Source: Microglena sp. YARC (lineage: Eukaryota > Chlorophyta > Chlorophyceae > Chlamydomonadales > Chlamydomonadaceae). Taken from it: DNA of 64,000 nt. The DNA is taken from contig CM039463.1 of NCBI GenBank assembly GCA_022414725.1, positions 24,613,707 to 24,677,706 on the forward strand, given 5' to 3'. Of the stretch, positions 10,214 to 30,294 are shown piece by piece. The position numbers and the translations under genes were made by a program. The notes under the pieces were generated by a model. It saw nothing but the letters and a program-made list of their open reading frames with translations, made no database searches and was not told the DNA's origin. Each line of letters starts with the position of its first letter. Within the stretch, counting starts at the first letter, position 1.

Positions 10214-12015
10214 CGCTATCTACTTGCTACCAAGACAAATCCCTGATAGCTAACAGAAGACCCCCATTCTGAAACGAAAAAAAGCTCTGCTCCGTACTCC
10301 TTAATCCTAATTAGTTCCTGAACTTCTAGTTGATGTGTGGACAGCTGGAATGACAGTCTTGAGGTCGCCCATGGCTAAATGGACCGGCCTACCAGTGGCT
10401 TTCCGGCCTTCCTTTTTAGGGAGGCATTATCTGTACGACCATACAGATAATGCCTCCCTAAAAAGGAAGGCTGGGGGTGGGGGTGGGGGTGGGGCATTGT
10501 TCTAGAATGACAGTCATGAGGCAGCCCATGGCTAAATGGACCGGTCTACCGTTGATTTTCTCGCCTCCCTTTGTAGGGAGGCATTGTCTGTATGACCCTT
10601 ATTAGGGGGGGGGGGGGGGGGGGGGGCATTGTTAAAAAATGAGTCATGAGGTCCGAGGTTCCGAGGGTCTGAGGTTCCGAGGTTCCAAGGTTCTAGGTTC
10701 CGAGGGTCCGAAGTTCTAGAATGAGTCATGAGGCAGCCTACGGCTAAAGAGAACCTGCCCATGGTAGCCAGTTTGATATTGCATATGGAGGATTTTTACT
10801 CCTGGGTGATTGGACCCCGAGCATAAAATTTGGGAGCGGGATGGGGTGGGGGTGGGGTCGGGGGGGCCTACAGAAGAGGACCCACAGTCAAGAAATCAAC
10901 GTCATAGTATCTCTGCAACTGTGTTGAATCATAGAAAGCAACAGCTGAACTACTCAAGGGGCATAAATGCCACCTTGTCTTCTGGGCTGAACAGGTCCCT
11001 GGTGATAAGTCCCTTTTGACTTGCAGTCATCCTGAAGGCACATGCAGAGTCCAGAAGGGCACCGGCAGTGTCTTTCTTTCCAGCTTAAAGCATCAGCTTC
11101 TAGGCAGCTCCCCTGATTGGCACTCAGCCAAAGCTAATATGTGTCCGGAAGCTGACATAATCCGCTGTCCAGAGCTGTAGAAATCTTGGGGCTTAGCCCA
11201 GTGGCTGGCTCAGGGAGCTGCCTAGAAGCTGCTGCTCGTACTGAAAAATAAAACAATGGGCACCCAGGGGCACCAGAATAATGTACCCACCATCATCATC
11301 ATCATGGCCTGTGGTCTAGTTTACTATAAACATTCTTGACACAGAACTAGAAATTTGCTGTGCTTGGCTGCAGCAAATTTCCATAGCTTGCTTACTTGCA
11401 TTAGCTGGGGCCTTATGTTGGCCAGGAGGAGCTCACCTCTGCTGTCCTGGGAGTGATGTCGGCTTTCAGCTCCATGGTGATACGTCCGAGCATGGCATCA
11501 CCAGCTTTGATGTCGAAGTACACTACGGGGTTGGCCTGCAAGCGCAAGATATGAGATGCGAGCGTAAGATATTCGGAATGGGAGTATCAACTGTGGAGTG
11601 TCTATGAGGGCTCTCATGCTGAGGGAAACCACGCCACAAGAGGGTGGGAGTGCTCCCTGTCTTTAATTCCAACCTCGGTATTTGTCTATCGGTCAACACA
11701 GACATAGCGAACAGATATCATAGACAGTTATTCTGGAGGGAGCAACGGGGTAACATGATAAGGTGAAACGGATTTAATCATTCATTCGCACATTCGTCCT
11801 TCCATCCGTAAATGAATCCATCAGTTCATCCACATGGCATCTTCACCAGTATGCCGATGAAGGCTCAAAACGAGCCCTCGACACACCGCACCAGTGGCAC
11901 CACGCTATCTGATTAAACTTACCGGGTTGGCTGGGCCGAGTGGGGGGTTGTATGCAACCTTGGAGGTGGCCATGGCCATGATATCCTCCTTGGTGGCTCC
12001 TCCGGTAGATGCTCC
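4040..12015 (-). CDS. Cyclophilin B (peptidyl-prolyl cis-trans isomerase), multi-exon
   Basis: Reconstructed on the minus strand from seven exons: 12,015-11,923; 11,535-11,437; 9,885-9,826; 9,173-9,147; 7,497-7,440; 5,705-5,599; 4,240-4,040. All internal phases close, giving about 214 residues with a complete cyclophilin domain. Landmarks in order are [67 protein letters not shown] and [13 protein letters not shown], ending SVADCGEV. The residues matching catalytic R55, F60, M61, Q63, F113, W121 and H126 of the human archetype are all present, so active prolyl isomerase and cyclosporin binding are expected. About 31 residues precede the domain (ending [11 protein letters not shown]); upstream exons, possibly a targeting peptide, were not found. 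After [11 protein letters not shown] the frame either meets a donor-like AG|GTGGGT at about 4,093 or reads into a dispersed repeat. Confidence 0.88.
4275..4435. repeat. GAT trinucleotide-rich repeat
   Basis: Imperfect (GAT)n in the last intron of cyclophilin B. The poly-Met/Asp frames across it are not genes. Confidence 0.85.
4600..4636. repeat. Perfect 17-bp hairpin with 3-nt loop
   Basis: GAATGCGCAGGATAAAG (4,600-4,616), loop TGT, then its exact reverse complement (4,620-4,636). Intronic. No helix-flanking structure is seen that would suggest a known RNA family. Confidence 0.8.
4690..5430. repeat. Array of exon-end copies (cyclophilin B, 107-bp exon)
   Basis: About seven tandem units of 80-95 bp, each containing a degenerate copy of the last ~30 bp of exon 5,599-5,705 (plus-strand landmarks GAAGTGCAGAGGAAGACCCG and TTGGTGTTGGAATG) joined to intron sequence (TGCACTAGATGCACTGGAGC). 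The copies lie downstream of the exon on the minus strand, on the donor side. Confidence 0.85.
5599..5705 (-). CDS. Cyclophilin B exon, FEDENF...FFLCTSL
   Basis: 107 bp (2 nt plus 35 codons), with acceptor GCGCAG and donor CTG|GTAGGT. It encodes the [19 protein letters not shown] and [10 protein letters not shown] core. Partial copies of its start lie upstream (about 5,750-6,025), and many partial copies of its end lie downstream (about 4,690-5,430). Confidence 0.93.
5745..6030. repeat. Copies of exon start (cyclophilin B, 107-bp exon) with GGGT-rich spacers
   Basis: Three partial copies of the exon's first 20-35 bp with acceptor (plus-strand TTCTCATCCTCAACTGCGGC type) occur at about 5,757, 5,868 and 5,990. 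They are separated by TGGATGGGTGAG repeats and lie upstream of the genuine exon in gene orientation. Confidence 0.88.
6239..6382. repeat. Foldback element
   Basis: The arms (about 6,239-6,292 and 6,306-6,382) are imperfect reverse complements sharing CAAGACAGTG, ATCGTTCGCATCAAACT and CAGCTGGCGTAC, with a short central loop. The right arm has an extra duplicated TTTGATGC segment. Confidence 0.8.
6461..6661. mobile_element. Inverted-repeat element (MITE-like), copy 1
   Basis: Terminal inverted repeats of about 55 bp (TTTTCAGCTACGAGCAGCAG at the left, its complement CTGCTGCTCGTAGCTGAAAA at the right) surround a ~90-bp centre. A second member with the same TIR core (AGCTTCTAGGCAGCTCCC) is at 11,075-11,252, so this is a family. 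Confidence 0.78.
6799..7030 (-). mobile_element. tRNA-derived SINE, copy 2
   Basis: On the minus strand there is an A-box-like TTTGCTCAATGGTTGAG, a B-box GGGTTCGACTCCC, and the same body and 3' tail as the SINE at 2,098 (reverse complement of ACGCCTGGTGGAGCGTGG at about 6,821). Short near-identical flanks AAGCCTGCTAA (about 6,799) and AAGCCTCCTAA (about 7,021) may be a diverged target duplication. Confidence 0.82.
7120..7432. repeat. ACCATGC/CACCAAT minisatellite
   Basis: Irregular short tandem repeat of ACCATGCA, AATCACCACC and CACCACC blocks, immediately downstream of exon 7,497-7,440 in gene orientation. Confidence 0.85.
7440..7497 (-). CDS. Cyclophilin B exon, [12 protein letters not shown]
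   Basis: 58 bp (19 codons plus 1 nt), with acceptor CTTCCAG and donor AAGT|GTAGGT. It encodes [19 protein letters not shown]. Truncated copies of its first bases with acceptor-like AG lie upstream at about 7,782, 7,885 and 7,985. Confidence 0.93.
7500..8092. repeat. GGGTGGGT repeat with embedded exon-start copies
   Basis: A G/T-rich repeat (GTGGGTGGGTAGTGGGGGTG type) upstream of exon 7,497-7,440 in gene orientation. It contains three partial copies of the exon's first bases with an AG (plus-strand AAGTCTCCTACCTGGAAGAG type) at about 7,773, 7,880 and 7,985. Confidence 0.85.
8093..8162. repeat. 70-bp G homopolymer
   Basis: An uninterrupted run of about 70 G (C on the coding strand) in an intron of cyclophilin B. 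Its length is likely imprecise in any assembly. Confidence 0.9.
8590..9050. repeat. 113-bp tandem repeat
   Basis: Units containing GATCATGCTCAGC start at 8,707, 8,820 and 8,933, plus a diverged leading copy. All contain TCAACACTGGTCTGC. They lie just downstream of the 27-bp microexon in gene orientation. Confidence 0.88.
9061..9083 (-). pseudogene. Truncated microexon copy
   Basis: Repeats the last ~20 bp of the RVIPSFMCQ microexon including a donor (CAG|GTAAGG), but its upstream part and acceptor are replaced. It is an exon-edge copy on the donor side. Confidence 0.8.
9147..9173 (-). CDS. Cyclophilin B 27-bp microexon (RVIPSFMCQ)
   Basis: Nine codons between acceptor TTTGTAG and donor CAG|GTGAGG, encoding RVIPSFMCQ with the catalytic Arg, Phe, Met and Gln. 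A truncated copy of its 3' part with its own donor (CAG|GTAAGG) lies at about 9,061-9,083. The paralogue A has a microexon of the same length at the same place. Confidence 0.9.
9826..9885 (-). CDS. Cyclophilin B exon, NFRQLC...GSPFH
   Basis: 60 bp, 20 codons, phase 0/0, with acceptor TACTGCAG and donor CAC|GTAAGT. It continues TAE with [20 protein letters not shown], placing the catalytic Arg at the first codon of the next exon. Confidence 0.92.
10139..10215. repeat. Poly-C run followed by AAT repeat
   Basis: About 18 C, then (AAT)n with one interruption. Microsatellites in an intron of cyclophilin B. Confidence 0.85.
10406..10471. repeat. Perfect 30-bp hairpin with 6-nt loop
   Basis: The arms at 10,406-10,435 and 10,442-10,471 are exact reverse complements (arm begins GCCTTCCTTTTTAGGG) around loop CGACCA. 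A single-arm relative (CTCCCTTTGTAGGGAGGCAT) occurs at about 10,563, and the preceding ATGGCTAAATGGACCGG is repeated near 10,528. Confidence 0.88.
11075..11252. mobile_element. Inverted-repeat element (MITE-like), copy 2
   Basis: The TIRs share AGCTTCTAGGCAGCTCCC (left) and GGGAGCTGCCTAGAAGCTGC (right) with the element at 6,461. The centre is unrelated in sequence. Confidence 0.75.
11437..11535 (-). CDS. Cyclophilin B exon, beta-1/beta-2
   Basis: 99 bp, 33 codons, phase 0/0, with acceptor TTGCAG and donor GAG|GTGAGC. It encodes ANPVVYFDI...[17 protein letters not shown], the canonical start of a cyclophilin domain. Confidence 0.92.
11923..12015 (-). CDS. Cyclophilin B exon, N-terminal extension
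   Basis: 93 bp, 31 codons, phase 0 at both ends. It follows an acceptor reading TTCGCGCAG and ends ...GGCCCAGCCAACCCG before GTAAGT. It encodes [12 protein letters not shown]...NPPLGPANP, upstream of the cyclophilin fold. The last codons (ANP) are repeated as the first codons of the next exon. The acceptor choice is inferred, because the frame stays open further upstream. Confidence 0.7.
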
Positions 12016-12286
12016 CTGCGCGAAGCAACGTTCGAGGCATAGAAGGTCTGAGATGCCATGGCGGTCGATCAATAAATTCGATCGGGTCAAATCTCAGGAA
12101 ACTGTTCAGGCTGATCATCCCAGATCGGTACGCAAACGGACGAGCGATATTTACCTGTCCCATTTTTGAGCTTGTTGAGTTAGAATATGTGTCAGGGGGG
12201 AAATTACTGAATGTGAGGTGGCACCAGTGTCAGGGAGAGATATGATTTGGCTGATCTCGGCGACCGTGACGTGGGTTGAGGCCATA

Positions 12287-12432
12287 GCTGTCCCCATTCG
12301 CCACTCGGCGCCTTGCAGCGAGGAGCTCTGGGAAGCTAAAAACCCTTCTGTCCCGGGCTGTCCCCCTGGGCTGTCCCCACGTCCACCGGCTGTCCCCATT
12401 CGCCACTCGGCGCCTTGCACTAAGGAGTTCTG
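12287..12432. repeat. Two-copy repeat upstream of cyclophilin B
   Basis: A ~46-bp segment starting GCTGTCCCCATTCGCCACTC occurs at about 12,288 and 12,389. By analogy with other loci it could be an exon edge and its copy (possibly the missing 5' exon of cyclophilin B), but no convincing reading was found. Confidence 0.4.
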
Positions 12433-12571
12433 AACAGAGTTGTGAGAGGAGGCTGGAACTCAGGCAGTTATATTCGTACCTCTTCTTCTGCTGGTTAAAT
12501 CACTGCCTGCCCCTCCTGGAGTCATCCTCACCTACTAGAGTCTTACAGATCGTGAGGTCGCTTGCAGCAGA

Positions 12572-12838
12572 TTTATAAACAGGGAACGGCAAATCATATG
12601 ATGTTGACGAAGACAAGTATGATATCATACAAAAATCATATGATTTGATATGATATGATATGATATTATATTAGATGATATGATATGATATGATATGATA
12701 TTATATTAATATGATATGATATGATGCCCCAGACCAAAGCTACCTAGTCAGACCGCCGGTATCATATGATATCATATGATATCATATGATATCATATCAT
12801 ATCATATCATATCATATTGCCGATCCCTATTTATAAAT
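12572..12838. mobile_element. Foldback/TIR element made of ATATC/GATAT repeats
   Basis: The ends are inverted (ATAAACAGGGAACGGCAA left; the right end is TTGCCGATCCCTATTTAT). Inside are GATAT repeats, a ~35-bp unique centre, then complementary ATATC repeats. TTTATAAA flanks both sides. A related element with the same ATGTTGAC and TTCCCTA landmarks is at about 35,140-35,300. Confidence 0.72.
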
Positions 12839-13189
12839 GCATGACGGTATAAGCCATCAAAATATTCCCTCTCAGTTTAATAAGATGGTCATTTAGGTCA
12901 GATTTAGATACTGTTCTGTTTCCAAAGACAGGAAAGACTGTAGCAACGCAGATTTGTTCACATACTTAGTACGTTTGTACGACCGTCTACATAGCTCGGG
13001 TAAACCCCCGTGGGTCCCCCCTTTTGATTGCATTATTCATAACAAAAACAAACACACACTAACAAACAAACATTTTGACTCGGTCGATCACATATAATCC
13101 TTAAAATCTAGGGCTGGCGTACTGTACGGAGTCACACCCTGTGAGGCGAATTTGTATGCTTAATGTACTCAAACTCCAATTCAACCTAT

Positions 13190-13870
13190 GATTAACTAGA
13201 TGTGTGAAGTGTGGGCCCCAGACCGTCAGGGTAATATTAATGCTTCTCGTGGTCTCGAAAGGAAAATGTGAAACTATCCAGAACATGATGATGAAAAGGG
13301 CTCTTGGCGTCACGCACTCAGGCATAACACTTATAATGACTTGGTCATTGATGAACTTGATACATCACCTACATGGGCTTAATGGTTGACTTTGGGGATG
13401 AAATCGTTGAACGTAAGGACGATGATTTTGTGAAAAGAGCCATGCTAAATAATATTGTATTGGCAACCTGAGATAGCAACAAACAATGTCGGTCTCAGTG
13501 AAGTAGTGTACCTCACTACTTCAGGAAACTTGGTAAAGACCAAGGAGACGGTATTAAATATTTTACTTCCAGTACGCGCCTTGGATGGTTTCAGATGATA
13601 GCAAGTCTAGTTCCAATTACACTAAATGATTAAATAATAATAATGATAACATTAAATACATATCAAGACTACGTCTTCGAGCTCACAATTGGAATGTCTC
13701 CAGTAGATATTTCAGGTACTGTGATATGGTGGTTGCTGGTAGAAGAGTGGTAGAAGATGAAATTCATTTCATATTAGACTGTCCTTAATATTCTGAGGAT
13801 AGAAATTTGCTTTTTGAGAAACTGAAAATCTAAACTGAGTTGTTTAATAAAGACTCATGAGGCTGGACAT
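13190..13870 (+). pseudogene. Relic of a non-LTR retrotransposon 3' coding end
   Basis: Broken plus-strand frames read motifs typical of the region after the reverse transcriptase in non-LTR elements. ETIQNMMMKRALGV at about 13,270 resembles the iq-mmlrr-lgv segment, and VVEDEIHFILDCP followed after a stop by YSEDRNLLFEKL at about 13,750-13,830 matches the EDExHFLxxCPxYxxxR motif. Several stops and frameshifts separate the pieces, so it is dead. It lies between the two cyclophilins, on the opposite strand. Confidence 0.6.
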
Positions 13871-13924
13871 GAATCCCGATTCCCTTGAAGGATGAAAATA
13901 TCTCATCAATCGTATTTAAAAATG

Positions 13925-14025
13925 CGATTTGAATCGGACAATTAAATTATCATCCCATTTGGGACGATTATTATATTATTATTATAAAATTACATTTTCA
14001 CTGTAGCACGAACCCAGGGCCATAG
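13925..14025 (+). repeat. Interspersed repeat family, partial copy 3
   Basis: Contains AATTAAATTATCATCCCATT and ATTTTCACTGTAGCACGAAC, then ends at GGGCCATAG; only the left part of the family is present. Confidence 0.65.
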
Positions 14026-14296
14026 ACTTCAAACACTACAAGCAGAAATCAAGGCTTGTTTTCCTACAAGAAGAACTTACACGAAGACTTCATACACTTC
14101 CAAGCTAAACATACAAAACACGCTTGCTCAGTTGCTCACTGCCCTGGGCACATGTGCAATACATAATGTAGAAGTAACACAATGAGTAACGTACACTGGC
14201 CAAGCAGATATTCTAGTACTACATTCTAGTGCTCCCTATTTTCCAAAGGTATCAATACATTTCATTACATCGCGCGGGGTAACTTAACACCACTCC
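14026..14296. other. Presumed 3' flank of cyclophilin A
   Basis: Unique-looking sequence directly downstream of the cyclophilin A stop. No clear polyadenylation signal or repeat was identified. Confidence 0.35.
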
Positions 14297-26897
<12,601 letters not shown>

Positions 26898-26949
26898 CTG
26901 CACGGGAGAATGATAATAATTGAAATGTGTTTTTTTGCTAAGAAAATTG

Positions 26950-26973
26950 GCATAATAATAATAATAATAATAT

Positions 26974-27004
<31 letters not shown>

Positions 27005-27020
27005 AATTATTATAATTGAA
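26950..27020. repeat. ATA/ATT repeat
   Basis: (TAA)n and (TTA)n microsatellite just upstream of cyclophilin A's first recognised exon. Confidence 0.85.
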
Positions 27021-27214
27021 ACATGGTTTTGCCACAGATTCTGCCTGGGAGAATAATATCGATTAAAACTTGTTCTTTGGCTTTAGGCTGGCTTGGCTCT
27101 AGGCTGGCTTGGCTTGGCTTTAGACTGCTTATCGGCTTTCAAACAAGTCCCATGTATTAACCGACAGAAATCAGCGGGCAAATAAAGCAGATTCAAACTA
27201 TGACTAAGGATGAG

Positions 27215-27645
27215 GGGACCATCTAACACCTAGGAGTACCCCCTAGGATCAGGGGACCATCTAGGATCAGGGAACCCCTAGGACCAGGGAACCCCTAGGA
27301 TGAGGGACCATCTAACACCCTAGGATCCCCCTAGGATCAGGGGACCATCTAGGATCAGGGAAACCCTAGGACCAGGGAACCCTAGGATGAGGGACCATCT
27401 AACACCACTAGGATCCCCTAGGACAGGGAACCCCTAGGATGAGGGGACCATCTAACACCCTAGGATCCCCCTAGGATCAGGGGACCATCTAGGATCAGGG
27501 AACCCCCTAGGACCAGGGAACCCCCTAGGATGAGGGGACCATCTAACACCCTAGGATCCCCCTAGGATCAGGGGACCATCTAGGATCAGGGAACCCCCTA
27601 GGACCAGGGAACCCCCTAGGATCAGGGGACCATCTAACACCCTTC
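27215..27645. repeat. 91-bp tandem repeat of CTAGGATCAGGG blocks
   Basis: Units built of CTAGGATCAGGGGACCATCT and CTAGGACCAGGGAACCCC. The clear 91-bp spacing is between 27,436 and 27,527. Confidence 0.9.
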
Positions 27646-27659
27646 TCTACCACTATCGG

Positions 27660-28200
27660 GGGTCATAGGGGTATTTATTTCATTTTTATTCACTGACTCT
27701 CCGGATTACCTAACATCATCTTCATTATTTGAGGTCGGGCCAAGTCCCTTGAGTCCTAACTGTCTGCCCCTGGGCTGTACCATGCATTCTTGACAATGGA
27801 GAATCACACTGTAAGATACAAACCTACTTCTCTAGAGGCGCTCTTGGTTATTTGTGGTTGGGCAAGTCCCTTAGGCCTAACTGGCTATCCCCAATTTATG
27901 TTGGAGCTATATTAAATTCCTTTGCATATAGTTTCCTACACTATCATTATCGTCCCCCCCCTTATTGTATTCTCATCCTACAATATACAATTACTTACAC
28001 ATCATTCCCATACAATATGCAATTACTTTTGCACATTATTCCTACAATATAAAATTAATTTGCACACCATCCTTACAATATGCAATGACTTTGAACATCT
28101 TTCCTTCAATATTGCATTGCTCCTACAATATGCAATTCCTACAAACACACATTCCCTTACTATTGGACCATTCCGGGTAGCAGTGCGACATGATGAATGA
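27660..28200. other. Unassigned stretch with fragments of the interspersed repeat
   Basis: GGGCCAAGTCCCTTGAGTCC (about 27,737) and GGGCAAGTCCCTTAGGCC (about 27,860) match the right end of the dispersed repeat family. 27,965-28,140 has loose CCTACAATATGCAATTACTT repeats. No gene seen. Confidence 0.5.
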
Positions 28201-30235
28201 GTGAATGAGCGACAGAAGGACACAAGACAGAAGAAGGCGACAGAAGTGAAATAAGGGACAGCGAAGCAATCAACAGAACGACAGAACAGACATCATAGAC
28301 GACAGAAACAGAACTCGAAGAAGACAGAAACAATCAACAGAAGAATAAGCCGACAAAAAGCAAAGCAACAATTATAGCCAACAAAGCAGAATAAGCGACA
28401 GATCCAGAATCACATAAGCGACAGAAGAACATAAGGCGACAGAACAACAATCCAACAGAACGACAAAGCGACAGAATCAAACAGGACAGAATTCCAACAT
28501 ATCAACAGATCGACATTCAACAGAGAACGATAAAAACAGAATCAACACGCGACATAAGCACAGAATCCAAGCGACGAATGAAGCGACAGAAATCAACAGA
28601 AGACAACAGAATATAACAGACGACAGAGACAGATTAAGCGACAAAGAATCCAACAGAATCAACATAAGCGACAGCGACATAATCGACAATAAGTCGAAGC
28701 GACAGAATCGGACAGAATCAACAAGACAGAACACAGCAACGACATAAGGGACAGAATCAGGACATAAGCGACAAGACAAGAAATGACATACAGAATCAGA
28801 CAGAATCAACAAGAATCGACATAAGCGACAGAATCAACAGAATTCGACATAAGCGACAGAATCAGACAGAATTCGACATAAGCGACAGCCAATCAACAGT
28901 CAACCATTAATCGACATAAGGGACAGAATCAACAGAATCGACATAAGCGACAGAATCAACAGAATCGACATAAGCGACAGAATCAACAGAATCGACATAA
29001 GCGACAGAATCAACAGAATCGACATAAGCGACAGAATCAACAAATGACGAAATCGACATAAGCGACAGAATCAACAAGAATCGACATAAGCGACAGAATC
29101 AACAGTAAATCGAAAAGCGACAGAATCAACAGAATCGACATAAGCGACAGAATCAACAGAATCGACATGAGCGACAGAATCAACAGAATCGACATAAGCG
29201 ACAGAATCAATCAGACAATCGACATAAGCGACAGAATCAAACAGAATCGACATAAGCGACAGAATCAAACAGAATCACATAAGAATCACATAACGACAAT
29301 AAGCGACAGAATCAACAGAATCGACATAAGCGACAGAATCAACAGAATCGACATAAGCGACAGAATCAACAGAATCGACATAAGCGACAGAATCAACAGA
29401 ATCGACATAAGCGACAGAATCAACAGAATCGACATAATCGGGGACAGACAAAAATCAACAGAATCGACATAAGCCGACAGAATCAACAGAATCGACATCA
29501 GAATCAGGACAGAATCAACAGCAAATCGACATAGGACAGAATCAACAGAATCGACATAAGCGACAGAATCAACAGAATCGACATAAGCGACAGAACCAAC
29601 AGAATCGACATAAGCGACAGAATCAACAATCAACAGAATCACTGAGACACAGAAGAATCAACAGAATCAATGAACAGAAATCAACAAAGCGACAGAAAAC
29701 ATAGACGAATACAAATCGATAAGCGACAGAATTAACAGAATGAATAAGCGACAGAATCAATCGCATAGCGCAGAATCACAGAATCGCATAAGCGACAGAA
29801 TCAATGACATAAAGCGACAGAACGACATAACGACATAAGCGACAGAATAACAGAATGACATAAGCGCCAGAATAACGGACATAAGGCGACAGATGACAAT
29901 AAGCGACATAAAGAAATCAGAATAAAATAGACATCAAAATACGACATCGACTAAACGACGAAACAACAGAATGACAACGCCAGGACATAAGCGACAGATC
30001 AACAGAATCGACATAGCGACAGAATCAACAGAATCGACTGAAATCAACAGAATCGACATTAAGCGACAGACATAACACAGAATCCAACAGAATCGACATA
30101 AAGCGACAGATCAACAGAATGGAAATAAAGCGAATTCGACATATGAGCGAAAGAATACGTAAAGTGAAGAGGACAGAAGCGGATACAATTAGCGACTAGA
30201 ATCAACCAGAAGCGACAGAATCGAATACCTTGCTC
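28200..30235. repeat. 27-bp minisatellite (ATAAGCGACAGAATCAACAG)
   Basis: The consensus AATCGACATAAGCGACAG plus AATCAACAG is 27 bp, clean between about 28,900 and 29,600 and very irregular at both ends. Since 27 is a multiple of 3 the frames read a 9-residue repeat (SDRINRIDI). This is not evidence of coding. Confidence 0.93.
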
Positions 30236-30294
30236 TAGGGACAAACTGCTTTGGGGTAGCTCCAGTAGCGACAGAACAGCAGATATAGTGGAAG

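Noticed and set aside
28477..29642. Frames reading SDRINRIDI or VDSVAYVDS repeats as a repeat protein
   Set aside because: The 27-bp unit is a multiple of three, so frames stay open by chance. The array loses phase repeatedly and has no start or splice context.
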